Assembly: GCA_025059995.1 (NCBI GenBank)
Contig: JANXCF010000002.1
Location: forward strand, 403,984-467,983
Origin: Leptospiraceae bacterium
GTDB taxonomy: Bacteria; Spirochaetota; Leptospiria; Leptospirales; Leptonemataceae
Reading direction: 5' to 3'
Length of the DNA stretch: 64,000 nt
This document shows, in pieces, positions 20,640 through 28,681 of this stretch (its first letter is position 1; each line of letters begins with the position of its first letter). The position numbers and the translations under genes are program-made. Under the pieces are notes generated by a model, which was given only the letters and a program-made list of their open reading frames with translations, searched no databases and was not told the DNA's origin.

Positions 20640-21901
20640 TCTGCTAATATAGACGACATAGCATGTAAGCCAATTTCCATTGTTTTCCAAGCAGTTCCTG
20701 CGTGGAATGGATCCGCATTACGGAATCTTGTAGGTAAATATAATCCTAAAAACTTCTTCCCAACTCTCCACATGGGAGAAACACCAACTTTATACAAATC
20801 AATTCGGCTTTGATCGACTTCTACAGGTTTGTTCTTATCACCAGTTAATTTCAAAGGAACTTGAGCGAAGGTTGCTTTGTCAAACTGTTCCATTATACAC
20901 ATGGAGACGGGATCAAAAAGGTTATTAACTGGATTATTCGTAATATCAGCAAAGATTTTATTTGCAACAGCATCAGCTTGTAAAAATGCTAAGAAGGCTT
21001 GCTTAACAGGGAAATCACCTGCATCGCCGGGAGCAAAAATGTTATTGAATCCTTTAACAGAACGATCTTCAAAATTGGTTTCAATGAAGCCTCGATCGTC
21101 AGAAGGAAGATTCTTATAAAAAACACTGGCAATATAAGGTGGGAATGAAATCAAAACATCATAAGGGATTTCTTCTCCATTTTGATAAATCACTTTATTT
21201 GATAGTATTTCTTTCACTACATACATTTTATGTCCTTTTATGTTTCTTTCTATAAATTCTTGGATGACTACTTCATCTAATCTCGGACCAAAAGCTTGGA
21301 TATAGCTTTCTTCGTAAGTTGTCCATGTCATTTCTATTTTATTGCGAACCTTCTCCCTTCTTAGATGAGTGTCGATCATCATCACCATTTCGTAAAGCGG
21401 ACCGGAACATTTGTTATTAGGCGGAACTAAAAACAAAATATGAGTGTTTTGATTGTTTTTTGCACGTTCTATCGCTTGATTTAAAGATTTCCCTAAATTT
21501 AACATATCTTGTGAGGTCCATATGGTATTTGCATATTCTTTTAAACCGGGAACCTCTTCTGGTCTCATTGCAGCTCCTGTTGCTATTACGAGATAATCAA
21601 AATCTATCTTATGATTTTTTGTATAGAGTTTACTTTCTTTTGGTTCAACACCTTCAACAGGATCAACAATAAAATCAATGTTGTGTTTAGGAAGAACTTC
21701 TTTTAGAGGGATTTCTAATTCTTTTGGATCAGTGCCAAAAGGGATATAGATTGTGTTTGGACGAAAAAGAAAATTTTCTTCATTAGAAACAATGGTGATT
21801 TTAATTTTGTCTTTGTTGTGCCTAAAAAGATACCTGATTACGAAAGCACTTTCTAAACCAGCAAATCCACTACCAGCAACAACGATGTGTTTTTTATCCA
21901 T
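20636..21901 (-). CDS. Sulfide:quinone oxidoreductase-like FAD flavoprotein
   Basis: The 421-residue protein has the two-dinucleotide-binding layout of SQR and NDH-2 enzymes. HIVVAGSGFAGLESAF is the FAD-binding Rossmann motif, DYLVIATGA the second, and IFAPGDAGDFPVKQAFLA the FAD-pocket segment. It has just two cysteines, Cys165 (NNKCSGPLYE) and Cys335 (VSMCIMEQF), placed like the redox cysteine pair of SQRs. That favours sulfide oxidation with quinone reduction over plain NADH dehydrogenase. A good Shine-Dalgarno (AAAGGAG) precedes the ATG. The upstream region carries a -35-like TTGACA and a 9-bp inverted repeat. Confidence 0.8.
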   Translation of the reverse strand: MDKKHIVVAGSGFAGLESAFVIRYLFRHNKDKIKITIVSNEENFLFRPNTIYIPFGTDPKELEIPLKEVLPKHNIDFIVDPVEGVEPKESKLYTKNHKIDFDYLVIATGAAMRPEEVPGLKEYANTIWTSQDMLNLGKSLNQAIERAKNNQNTHILFLVPPNNKCSGPLYEMVMMIDTHLRREKVRNKIEMTWTTYEESYIQAFGPRLDEVVIQEFIERNIKGHKMYVVKEILSNKVIYQNGEEIPYDVLISFPPYIASVFYKNLPSDDRGFIETNFEDRSVKGFNNIFAPGDAGDFPVKQAFLAFLQADAVANKIFADITNNPVNNLFDPVSMCIMEQFDKATFAQVPLKLTGDKNKPVEVDQSRIDLYKVGVSPMWRVGKKFLGLYLPTRFRNADPFHAGTAWKTMEIGLHAMSSILAD

Positions 21902-21941
21902 AAAGAATCTCCTTTGAAAATGAATGCATTTAATCTAATGG

Positions 21942-21977
21942 ATTGATTTTTTTGTCAATTCAATTTTTTTGAATTGA
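21942..21977 (-). promoter_or_regulatory. Candidate promoter/operator of the SQR-like gene
   Basis: On the minus strand TTGACA (plus 21953-21958) is a perfect -35 hexamer. It overlaps an inverted repeat with 9-bp arms (21955-21963 and 21969-21977) and 5-bp centre. A second symmetrical element, ATTGA-8-TCAAT, covers 21942-21959. No perfect -10 is visible; TAGATT with a 15-bp spacer is the best candidate. The overlap suggests repressor control. Confidence 0.4.
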
Positions 21978-22061
21978 TAATTTTATTTTATAATTGTAAT
22001 TCAAATTTAAATAAGCATAAATTTATCTTTAAGCTTGTAAGCTGAATGTTTTCTTTTTGTT

Positions 22062-22550
22062 TTATTTCATTCTTGTGATGATGTTTGTTGTTGAATATCC
22101 CTTTACATATGGAATGATTTTTACGTTTCCACCGTATTGTTCTACGATGGGTGTTTCGGGGAGTTGTTCTTTTTGATAATCTCCTCCTTTTACGTGTATA
22201 TGGGGTTGGATAACTTTGATTAGCTCAATCGGAGTTTCTTCTGAAAAAAAAGTCACATAATCCACAAATTCAAGAGAGGCAAGTAAAAACATACGATCTT
22301 GTAAAGTGTTAATAGGTCGATTTTGACCTTTCAGACGTCTAACAGATTCATCACTATTGATACCTATAATCAAAATGTCTCCTAATTCTTTTGCTTTCGC
22401 TAAATAGTAAACATGTCCTCTATGAAGAATATCAAAACATCCATTAGTAAAAACAATCCTTTGGTTTTGATTTTTGAGGGAAGAAACAATCTCTTGCAGG
22501 TGATCTCTTTGAAAGATCAATTTTGATTCGATTCTTTCGAGATAGTTCAT
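22062..22550 (-). CDS. rfaE2: Heptose 1-phosphate adenylyltransferase (RfaE domain II)
   Basis: The 162-residue nucleotidyltransferase makes ADP-D-glycero-beta-D-manno-heptose for LPS core. The signature is FTNGCFDILHRGHVYYLAKA with the HxGH motif, then IGINSDESVRRLKG, RPINTLQDRM, FFSEETPIELI and HVKGGDY, ending in a GYSTTNII. It corresponds to the C-terminal half of HldE, here a separate protein. It lies 5 bp after rfaE1 and ends a long leftward run of genes. Confidence 0.93.
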   Translation of the reverse strand: MNYLERIESKLIFQRDHLQEIVSSLKNQNQRIVFTNGCFDILHRGHVYYLAKAKELGDILIIGINSDESVRRLKGQNRPINTLQDRMFLLASLEFVDYVTFFSEETPIELIKVIQPHIHVKGGDYQKEQLPETPIVEQYGGNVKIIPYVKGYSTTNIITRMK

Positions 22551-22555
22551 GATTT

Positions 22556-23530
22556 CTATATCAACAATTCTTCGGGTTTTACGGTTGCCGCTCCTAATCT
22601 TCCTACAACTATCCCAGCTGCATGATTACTCAAGAATGTTGAATACAATAAATCTTTACTTGCGCAATAAGATGCCATAAGAACTGAAATCACCGTGTCT
22701 CCTGCTCCTGTTACGTCATAAACTTCTTTTGCTACTGAGGGAATATGATAGGTTTCATATTTTGTGATTAACGTCATTCCTTTTTCTCCTCGAGTGATAA
22801 GTACATTCTCACAATTTAGTTTTTCTAGAATTTCCTTTCCACCTTGCTCAATCTCTTGATCGTTGTAGATTTTTCTATTTAAAAATCTACCTGCTTCGAT
22901 ATGATTTGGAGTTACGATGAAAACTTCTTGATAAGAAGAAAAATGACCTATTTGGGGATCTACCGCAATTGGAATCTGGTGCCTTTTCCCCAGAATCACC
23001 AGCTCCTCTATCAATTCACGAACAATCACCCCTTTGTCGTAATCAGAGATAATGATGCCATCGATTTTTGATGCAATGGAAGTGATTTTTTTTAATAATT
23101 CATCAAGTATTTCTTTCGATATTGGAGTTCGATCTTCTCGATCTAATCTGCATATTTGTTGATGAGTTGCTATAATTCTTGATTTTCTCGTTGTAGGTTT
23201 GGAAATAGGTATTAGCAAGTTTTCTTCTGAATGGAGCTGAAATTCTTTCATTTTTTGTAGTAGAATCTCACCTTCTAAATCTTTTCCATAAGTTCCAGCA
23301 CAATAGGTGGTTATATGTAAAGATTTTAGATTACAAAATACATTTCCTGCACCTCCGGGAATGTGTTTTCTATGAGTTTCTTCAACGATGGGAACGGGAG
23401 CTTCGGGAGAAATCCTTTCGGCTTTCCCGAAAATGTATTCATCCAACATGAAGTCTCCAACCACAAGTATCTTTATATCTTTGAACTTTTCGATGATTTG
23501 CTTTGTCTTTTGGTTATTCAGGCTCATCAT
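22556..23530 (-). CDS. rfaE1: Heptose 7-phosphate kinase (RfaE domain I)
   Basis: The 324-residue PfkB-type sugar kinase phosphorylates D-glycero-beta-D-manno-heptose 7-phosphate at C1. Motifs are ILVVGDFMLDEYIFGKAERI, PEAPVPIVE, IPGGAGNVFCNL, SDYDKGVI, ITRGEKGMTL and DVTGAGDTVISV with the catalytic Asp. It corresponds to the N-terminal half of HldE. Start is at the first of two adjacent ATGs; it overlaps the preceding gene by 17 bp. Confidence 0.94.
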   Translation of the reverse strand: MMSLNNQKTKQIIEKFKDIKILVVGDFMLDEYIFGKAERISPEAPVPIVEETHRKHIPGGAGNVFCNLKSLHITTYCAGTYGKDLEGEILLQKMKEFQLHSEENLLIPISKPTTRKSRIIATHQQICRLDREDRTPISKEILDELLKKITSIASKIDGIIISDYDKGVIVRELIEELVILGKRHQIPIAVDPQIGHFSSYQEVFIVTPNHIEAGRFLNRKIYNDQEIEQGGKEILEKLNCENVLITRGEKGMTLITKYETYHIPSVAKEVYDVTGAGDTVISVLMASYCASKDLLYSTFLSNHAAGIVVGRLGAATVKPEELLI

Positions 23531-24275
23531 AGATCACCACCAAAATATTATCAGGATGTAAAAGTTTTATTCCCAGTAGAAATTGGATTTCTTCTTGGGG
23601 TAATACAATGTGATTTTGATAAATCTGATTGGCATAAACAATATAGGGCTTTATTTGATCATTCTTAACAATAAAATCAGCTTTTTTAAAATATAAATTT
23701 TCTTTCGATAAAAAAGACAAAATTCTTTTCCCATTGGTAGAGTAAAGATGGAAAATCAACGTAGGAGAAAAATCTTTTTGGGAAACATAGATTATCACTT
23801 TGTTAAATTCTTTTTCTTTTTTTACTGGCAGAGAAAAATCACCTTCAAGAATGGGTTGTATAAAAAAATATCTTTTTAAGAACTCATAAAAATACAAAGT
23901 TAATCGGTATTCTATTCTATTTTGATAAATGTTCTTTTTTTCTGTTTGAATGTAATCTTTAATAGAATGAAAGTTTTTTTGTAGGAAGGGATTTTGGGCT
24001 ATAATTTCTTTGATCGGAGTTTCACCTTCAAATGGGATTTGAAGAAAGTTTTGGATCAATTCAAAATATGCTTGTTTGTAAGCTTCTTTTTCCTGTTCTT
24101 GTCTTGGCGTTTGCTCAAAGTTTTGCGAATATTCAATAGAAAGAGTCCCTTTGGTCCAATTGATTATGACATTTTTTTCTTTTTGAAGAAAATCTTTGTT
24201 ATTAGAATAAATCTCATAAACAAAGAAAATATAAAAAAATATTATAAATTTACCAATATATTTTCCTGATAGCAT
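23514..24275 (-). CDS. Exported protein of unknown function
   Basis: The 253-residue protein begins MLSGKYIGKFIIFFYIFFVY, a likely signal peptide ending near residue 24. The mature part is soluble, with a helical first half (EQEKEAYKQAYFELIQNFLQ) and a beta-rich C-terminal half, and no cysteines that I can identify as a lipobox. I do not recognise the family. It overlaps dinG upstream by 34 bp and rfaE1 downstream by 17 bp, so expression is coupled to both. Confidence 0.6.
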   Translation of the reverse strand: MLSGKYIGKFIIFFYIFFVYEIYSNNKDFLQKEKNVIINWTKGTLSIEYSQNFEQTPRQEQEKEAYKQAYFELIQNFLQIPFEGETPIKEIIAQNPFLQKNFHSIKDYIQTEKKNIYQNRIEYRLTLYFYEFLKRYFFIQPILEGDFSLPVKKEKEFNKVIIYVSQKDFSPTLIFHLYSTNGKRILSFLSKENLYFKKADFIVKNDQIKPYIVYANQIYQNHIVLPQEEIQFLLGIKLLHPDNILVVIYDEPE

Positions 24276-26218
24276 TTTTTAAGTTCTTCAAAATCATTGA
24301 CTATGTGATAGTCTGATAGTGCATTGAGGATGAATTTTCCGTATTGTTTCTGATAAATTCTTGAGTCCAAAATTGAGATGATCCCTTTATCGGTTTCTGT
24401 TCGGATTAACCTTCCCATCCCTTGTTTTAGTTTGATGATCATTTCGGGGATTTGAACTGAAAGAAAATAATCACGTTCTTTTTCTTTTTCCATTTCACTT
24501 TGGGCTTCTTGTATAGGATCAGTTGGCACCAAGAAAGGAAGTTTTACTAAAATCACGCCTTTCAACTTATCGCCTGCTATATCAATTCCTTGACGAAAAG
24601 TATCAAGCCCAAACAAAACAGAATTTTTATTTTCCAAATAGTTTTTCAATGCCATAGGAGCTCCCAAGATTTCTTGAGAGAAAATCTTTATGTTTCTGGA
24701 CAGAAGATAATTCTTGTATTCATCAAGTATGGTTAACTTTTTATAAACATCATTGAGGGTTTTTTTTGATGTAAAAATTACTAAGATGTTTCCTTGTAGC
24801 AACTCCAAGTGACGAAAAATTTCTTTAGTTATGTTTTCTACATATTGAGGTGAATCAGGGTTTAAATTTTTGGGAATATAAACTAAGGCTTGTTTTTTAT
24901 ACACAAAAGGAGATGGAACTAAAATGCTATTATATCTAAATTGATCTTTTGCATAATCATCTAATCCGACTTTTTCATTGAAATAATTGAACTTTTGATT
25001 TACAGAAAGGGTAGCGGAAGTAAAGATCACACAATTTAATACTTGCAGAAATTTTTCTTTAATGTCAGAACCAACTTCAACAGGGGTAATGCAGATTCTT
25101 CCATCTAATCCCGAAGGATCAGACTCAAAATAATGAACGTAATTGTATTTCGGTCCTTCATATAAGGTGTTCAGGATATTCTCAATCTGGTTTAAGTATG
25201 CTTTTGATTGTTCTAACTCCAATTCTTTTTTATTTCTCTCTTCAGTTTTAGATTCTGGGAACAACTCTAATATGTGATTTTGTTTGTTTTCTAATTCGCC
25301 TTTTATATCAATTAATTGATTAAGCAAGCTCAACAAAGAAGGATGATGAATACGATTCTTGATTCTGATTTTTAATTCTTGATTTTGGTGATTCGAAAAA
25401 ATTTGTTTTTTGATTTCATTGAAAAACTCATCGATCAATCCCACGTTCGGGATTTGATGTTTTTTAAAAAAAGATTTTAGTTCTTGTGATGACAAACATT
25501 GAAGGCTTTGTTCCCGAAAAATCTGGGGGAATGAATGAGCCTCGTCGATAATTGCTATTTCGAATTTTGGAAGTAACGTAAAGTTACTTATGATATGGGA
25601 AGCAAGAAGATGGTGATTCACAATGAGAATTTTGGCTTTTTCCCATTTTTTCTTTTCAAGAAAGTAGTATGATATATTGAAATTAGGACATTGATTTTTT
25701 AAGCATAAATCGGGAATTCTCACAACTTCATCGATAAAATTTTTTGGTAATTCTTTGGGATATTCAAAAATCAACCCTCTTTGGGTTTGCTTTTCCCATT
25801 CTTTAAAGTCCTCAATCTCTACTTTATCCGAAAACTTGGATACTTGTTCAGAATTTAAAAATTCCTGAAGCCTTCTTTTACATATATAATTCATGGAACC
25901 AAAGGCAATTTCTGCATGGATTTTGGTTTGTAGAACCTTTTCAACTATAGGTAAGTCTTTGTATAGGATTTGATTTTGGAGAGTTTTGGTTTCGGTACTG
26001 ATTAAGATTTTTTCATTTTGAGTAGCAAGGATACTTGCAATAAGGTAAGCAAGGGTTTTTCCCGTTCCTGTTCCAGCTTCTGCTACTAAAAAAGATTCTT
26101 CTTGGATTGCTTGATAAATGGCTTCTGCTAATCGAACTTGACTTTCTCGGATTTGGTAATTAGGAAAGATTTGTTTCCATAAATTAGCATTTTCAAATAT
26201 CGGTCTCACTTTGTCCAT
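24242..26218 (-). CDS. dinG: DinG/XPD-like ATP-dependent DNA helicase
   Basis: The 658-residue superfamily 2 helicase has Walker A (EAGTGTGKTLAYLIA), STETKTLQNQIL, IDEAHSFPQIF (DEAH box) and a C-terminal motif VI GMGRLIRTETDKGIISILD. The Fe-S region has NYICKRR and PDLCLKNQCPN. In E. coli DinG the spacing Cys-4-Cys-5-Cys completes the cluster. Here the third position of that triplet is Ser (CPNFNIS), so only three ligand cysteines are seen. It likely unwinds DNA or R-loops in repair. It overlaps both neighbours. Confidence 0.85.
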   Translation of the reverse strand: MDKVRPIFENANLWKQIFPNYQIRESQVRLAEAIYQAIQEESFLVAEAGTGTGKTLAYLIASILATQNEKILISTETKTLQNQILYKDLPIVEKVLQTKIHAEIAFGSMNYICKRRLQEFLNSEQVSKFSDKVEIEDFKEWEKQTQRGLIFEYPKELPKNFIDEVVRIPDLCLKNQCPNFNISYYFLEKKKWEKAKILIVNHHLLASHIISNFTLLPKFEIAIIDEAHSFPQIFREQSLQCLSSQELKSFFKKHQIPNVGLIDEFFNEIKKQIFSNHQNQELKIRIKNRIHHPSLLSLLNQLIDIKGELENKQNHILELFPESKTEERNKKELELEQSKAYLNQIENILNTLYEGPKYNYVHYFESDPSGLDGRICITPVEVGSDIKEKFLQVLNCVIFTSATLSVNQKFNYFNEKVGLDDYAKDQFRYNSILVPSPFVYKKQALVYIPKNLNPDSPQYVENITKEIFRHLELLQGNILVIFTSKKTLNDVYKKLTILDEYKNYLLSRNIKIFSQEILGAPMALKNYLENKNSVLFGLDTFRQGIDIAGDKLKGVILVKLPFLVPTDPIQEAQSEMEKEKERDYFLSVQIPEMIIKLKQGMGRLIRTETDKGIISILDSRIYQKQYGKFILNALSDYHIVNDFEELKKCYQENILVNL

Positions 26219-26669
26219 ATTTTTGATGAATGATTTCTCTCAAATAGATTGCAGGTAAATAATTACTAGCAATTCGTAAACAAAAGTTTATACATTGTAT
26301 ACTTCTTTCTGGTTTGTTTTGTAGAAAGTAAATCCAAGACAATATATAATAAACATGGGATTTTGTTTGTTTGTCGAGATAGGGTAGATATCTTTGTAAC
26401 CACTTCAAAGCCTTTGGATATTCTTGGTTGAGAAATAGTAATTGCAAATAATGGATTTTTAAGTGATAATCTTTTTTATTTTTCCAGATCAACTTAAAAA
26501 GATGCTTTTTTGCCTTTTCTAAATCTTTTCGAAAATATGTGTAGTATTCACTCATTAGGTAATTTCCATAATTTGGTTCTACTTCTAGAATGTGATGTAA
26601 CAAATATTCAATTTGATCCCTTTGTTGAGAGGATAATGCTTTTTGGATATAATCCAAATAATAATTCAT
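26193..26669 (-). CDS. Small TPR-repeat protein
   Basis: The 158-residue product is made of helix pairs resembling tetratricopeptide repeats: IEYLLHHILEVEPNYGNYL, DLEKAKKHLFKLI, YPKALKWLQRYLP and PERSIQCINFCLRIA. No signal peptide is seen. It probably mediates protein contacts; the partner is unknown. No Shine-Dalgarno is visible, and a TAAAAT hexamer lies 7 nt before the ATG on the minus strand. The 3' end overlaps dinG by 26 bp. Confidence 0.65.
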   Translation of the reverse strand: MNYYLDYIQKALSSQQRDQIEYLLHHILEVEPNYGNYLMSEYYTYFRKDLEKAKKHLFKLIWKNKKDYHLKIHYLQLLFLNQEYPKALKWLQRYLPYLDKQTKSHVYYILSWIYFLQNKPERSIQCINFCLRIASNYLPAIYLREIIHQKYGQSETDI

Positions 26670-26741
26670 AAGTTCAATTTTAGATAAATAAATAAAATTT
26701 AAAGCAAATTTATAAATTAATTTAAAAAATGAATTTAAAAC

Positions 26742-28667
26742 CTAAAATGAAATCGCACTTTTTACTTCTTTTTCAAAGACTTCGAACAAGTATTGGCTGA
26801 TATTTTTGCTACTTATACCATATTTATCAAAAATTTCATTTCTTGTTCCATGTTCTATAGGTAATGATGGGAAGGCAAAGGTTTTTAAGTGTTTGCCTTT
26901 TGCTTCAGGAGAGAGTTGTTCTAGGATTGCCATTGAGGCACTGGCAAATTCGTATGAATCTTCAATGAATATCAAAAATTGGGCATTTTTGATGGTATTT
27001 TCTAAAGCATTTTTATCAAAGGGTTTGACCCACCTCATGGCAATCAATACCGATTGATAACTTTCTTTTCTCAAGATTTGTTGTAGTTCTAACCCAACAC
27101 TTCTCATTACTCCAATAGTGACTATTGCCACTGTGACTTTTGTAGGATGATTTGTGCTGTATAAAATTTCTGGAGTTAGATTTGATACATCTACTTCTTG
27201 AGATAAATTGTCTATGTTTTCTTCTGCTTTTGGGAAACGAATGGCAATGGGGCCGAGTTCATCTTTTTCAACGAATTTCAATATGGCTTGTAACTCAGCT
27301 CCTGTTGCTGGTGCATATAATCTCAAATTGGGGATAGCATATAAATACCCTAAGTCATAAAGTCCTTGATGAGTCTCTCCATCAGGTCCTACACATCCTC
27401 CACGATCGATCACCAGTTTAACAGGTAAATTCATCAGAGCTACGTCTTGAATAAGTTGATCAATGCCACGATTCAAAAAAGTAGAGTAGATACACATATA
27501 AGGAACTAAACCGCCTGATGCTAGAGCTCCCGAAAAAGCAATAGAATGTTGCTCAGCAATACCCACATCAAAAACACGATTAGGGAAGGTTTCGTGAAGT
27601 TTCCTCAAGCCTGAACCTTCAATCATAGCAGGAGTGATAGCTACAGCTCTTGGATTTTTTTTGAAAATTTCTATCAAAGTTTTTCCAACAATATTACTAA
27701 AACTAATAGAATTGGGGTTCTCTTTTGTGAGAATACCATCATTTCGGTTGAACTTTGTCACACTATGAAATTCTACGGGATTTTTCTCAGCAGGTTGGTA
27801 TCCTTTTCCTTTTTGGGTGATTACATGCAAGAGAATGGGACCTTTCATGATTTTTACTTTTTTGAGGGCTTCAATCAGCTCTTTCAAGTTATGACCGTCG
27901 ATAGGACCAAAATATCGAAAACCAAAATCTTCAAAAAGACTTCCTGGAAGTAAAAAGTCTTTGATAGCACGCTCAAACTTCTCAGAAAAAAATTTCAAAG
28001 CAGGTCCTATGATTGGAAGCCAATAGAGAAACTTATACCACAATACACGGGATTTGTTATAGAAATTCGACATGACAATTTTATTCAAGTATTGGTTCAA
28101 AGCACCAACGTTCTTTGAAATGGACATGTCATTATCGTTCAATATAACTAAGCAATCGGTTTGGATGTGCCCAGCGTGATTAAGAGCTTCAAAAGCCATG
28201 CCACTAGCAATTGAAGCATCACCAATAACAGCAATACACTTATAGTCCTCGCCCTTGAGATCACGTGCTATGGCTTCTCCTACAACTTGAGAAATCGATG
28301 TTCCCGCATGCCCAGTATTGAATAAGTCATATTCTGATTCTTCCCGCTTGGGAAAACCTGAGATTCCTTTGAATTTTCTAACGCTTTTCAGTTGATGTTT
28401 TCGTCCTGTGAGAATTTTGTGAGGATACGTTTGATGACCAGTGTCCCAAATCAATTTATCTTTTGGGGTGTTAAAGACATAGTGTAATGCCACAGTGAGT
28501 TCTACTACCCCCAAATTTGAGGCAAAATGACCTCCTGTTTCTGAGACTGTTTCGATCAGATATTCTCGTATATCCTGACAAAGGAAATTTAACTCTTTGA
28601 GAGAAAAGTTTCTGAAGTCTTCTGGATAATCGACTTTGCTTAAATATGGATATTTACTAGGATTCAT
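26742..28667 (-). CDS. dxs: 1-deoxy-D-xylulose-5-phosphate synthase
   Basis: The 641-residue thiamine-diphosphate enzyme condenses pyruvate and glyceraldehyde 3-phosphate in the first MEP-pathway step. Visible are ETGGHFASNLGVVELTVALH, WDTGHQTYPHKILTGR, the ThDP site VIGDASIASGMAFEALNHAG with LNDNDMSISKNVG, and in the second domain DVGIAEQHSIAFSGALA and DRGGCVGPDGETHQGLYD. Length is normal. It lies 14 bp after the cyclase gene, with a Shine-Dalgarno (GAGGTT). Its product feeds quinone and undecaprenyl synthesis. Confidence 0.96.
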   Translation of the reverse strand: MNPSKYPYLSKVDYPEDFRNFSLKELNFLCQDIREYLIETVSETGGHFASNLGVVELTVALHYVFNTPKDKLIWDTGHQTYPHKILTGRKHQLKSVRKFKGISGFPKREESEYDLFNTGHAGTSISQVVGEAIARDLKGEDYKCIAVIGDASIASGMAFEALNHAGHIQTDCLVILNDNDMSISKNVGALNQYLNKIVMSNFYNKSRVLWYKFLYWLPIIGPALKFFSEKFERAIKDFLLPGSLFEDFGFRYFGPIDGHNLKELIEALKKVKIMKGPILLHVITQKGKGYQPAEKNPVEFHSVTKFNRNDGILTKENPNSISFSNIVGKTLIEIFKKNPRAVAITPAMIEGSGLRKLHETFPNRVFDVGIAEQHSIAFSGALASGGLVPYMCIYSTFLNRGIDQLIQDVALMNLPVKLVIDRGGCVGPDGETHQGLYDLGYLYAIPNLRLYAPATGAELQAILKFVEKDELGPIAIRFPKAEENIDNLSQEVDVSNLTPEILYSTNHPTKVTVAIVTIGVMRSVGLELQQILRKESYQSVLIAMRWVKPFDKNALENTIKNAQFLIFIEDSYEFASASMAILEQLSPEAKGKHLKTFAFPSLPIEHGTRNEIFDKYGISSKNISQYLFEVFEKEVKSAISF

Positions 28668-28681
28668 ATTTTAACCTCATC

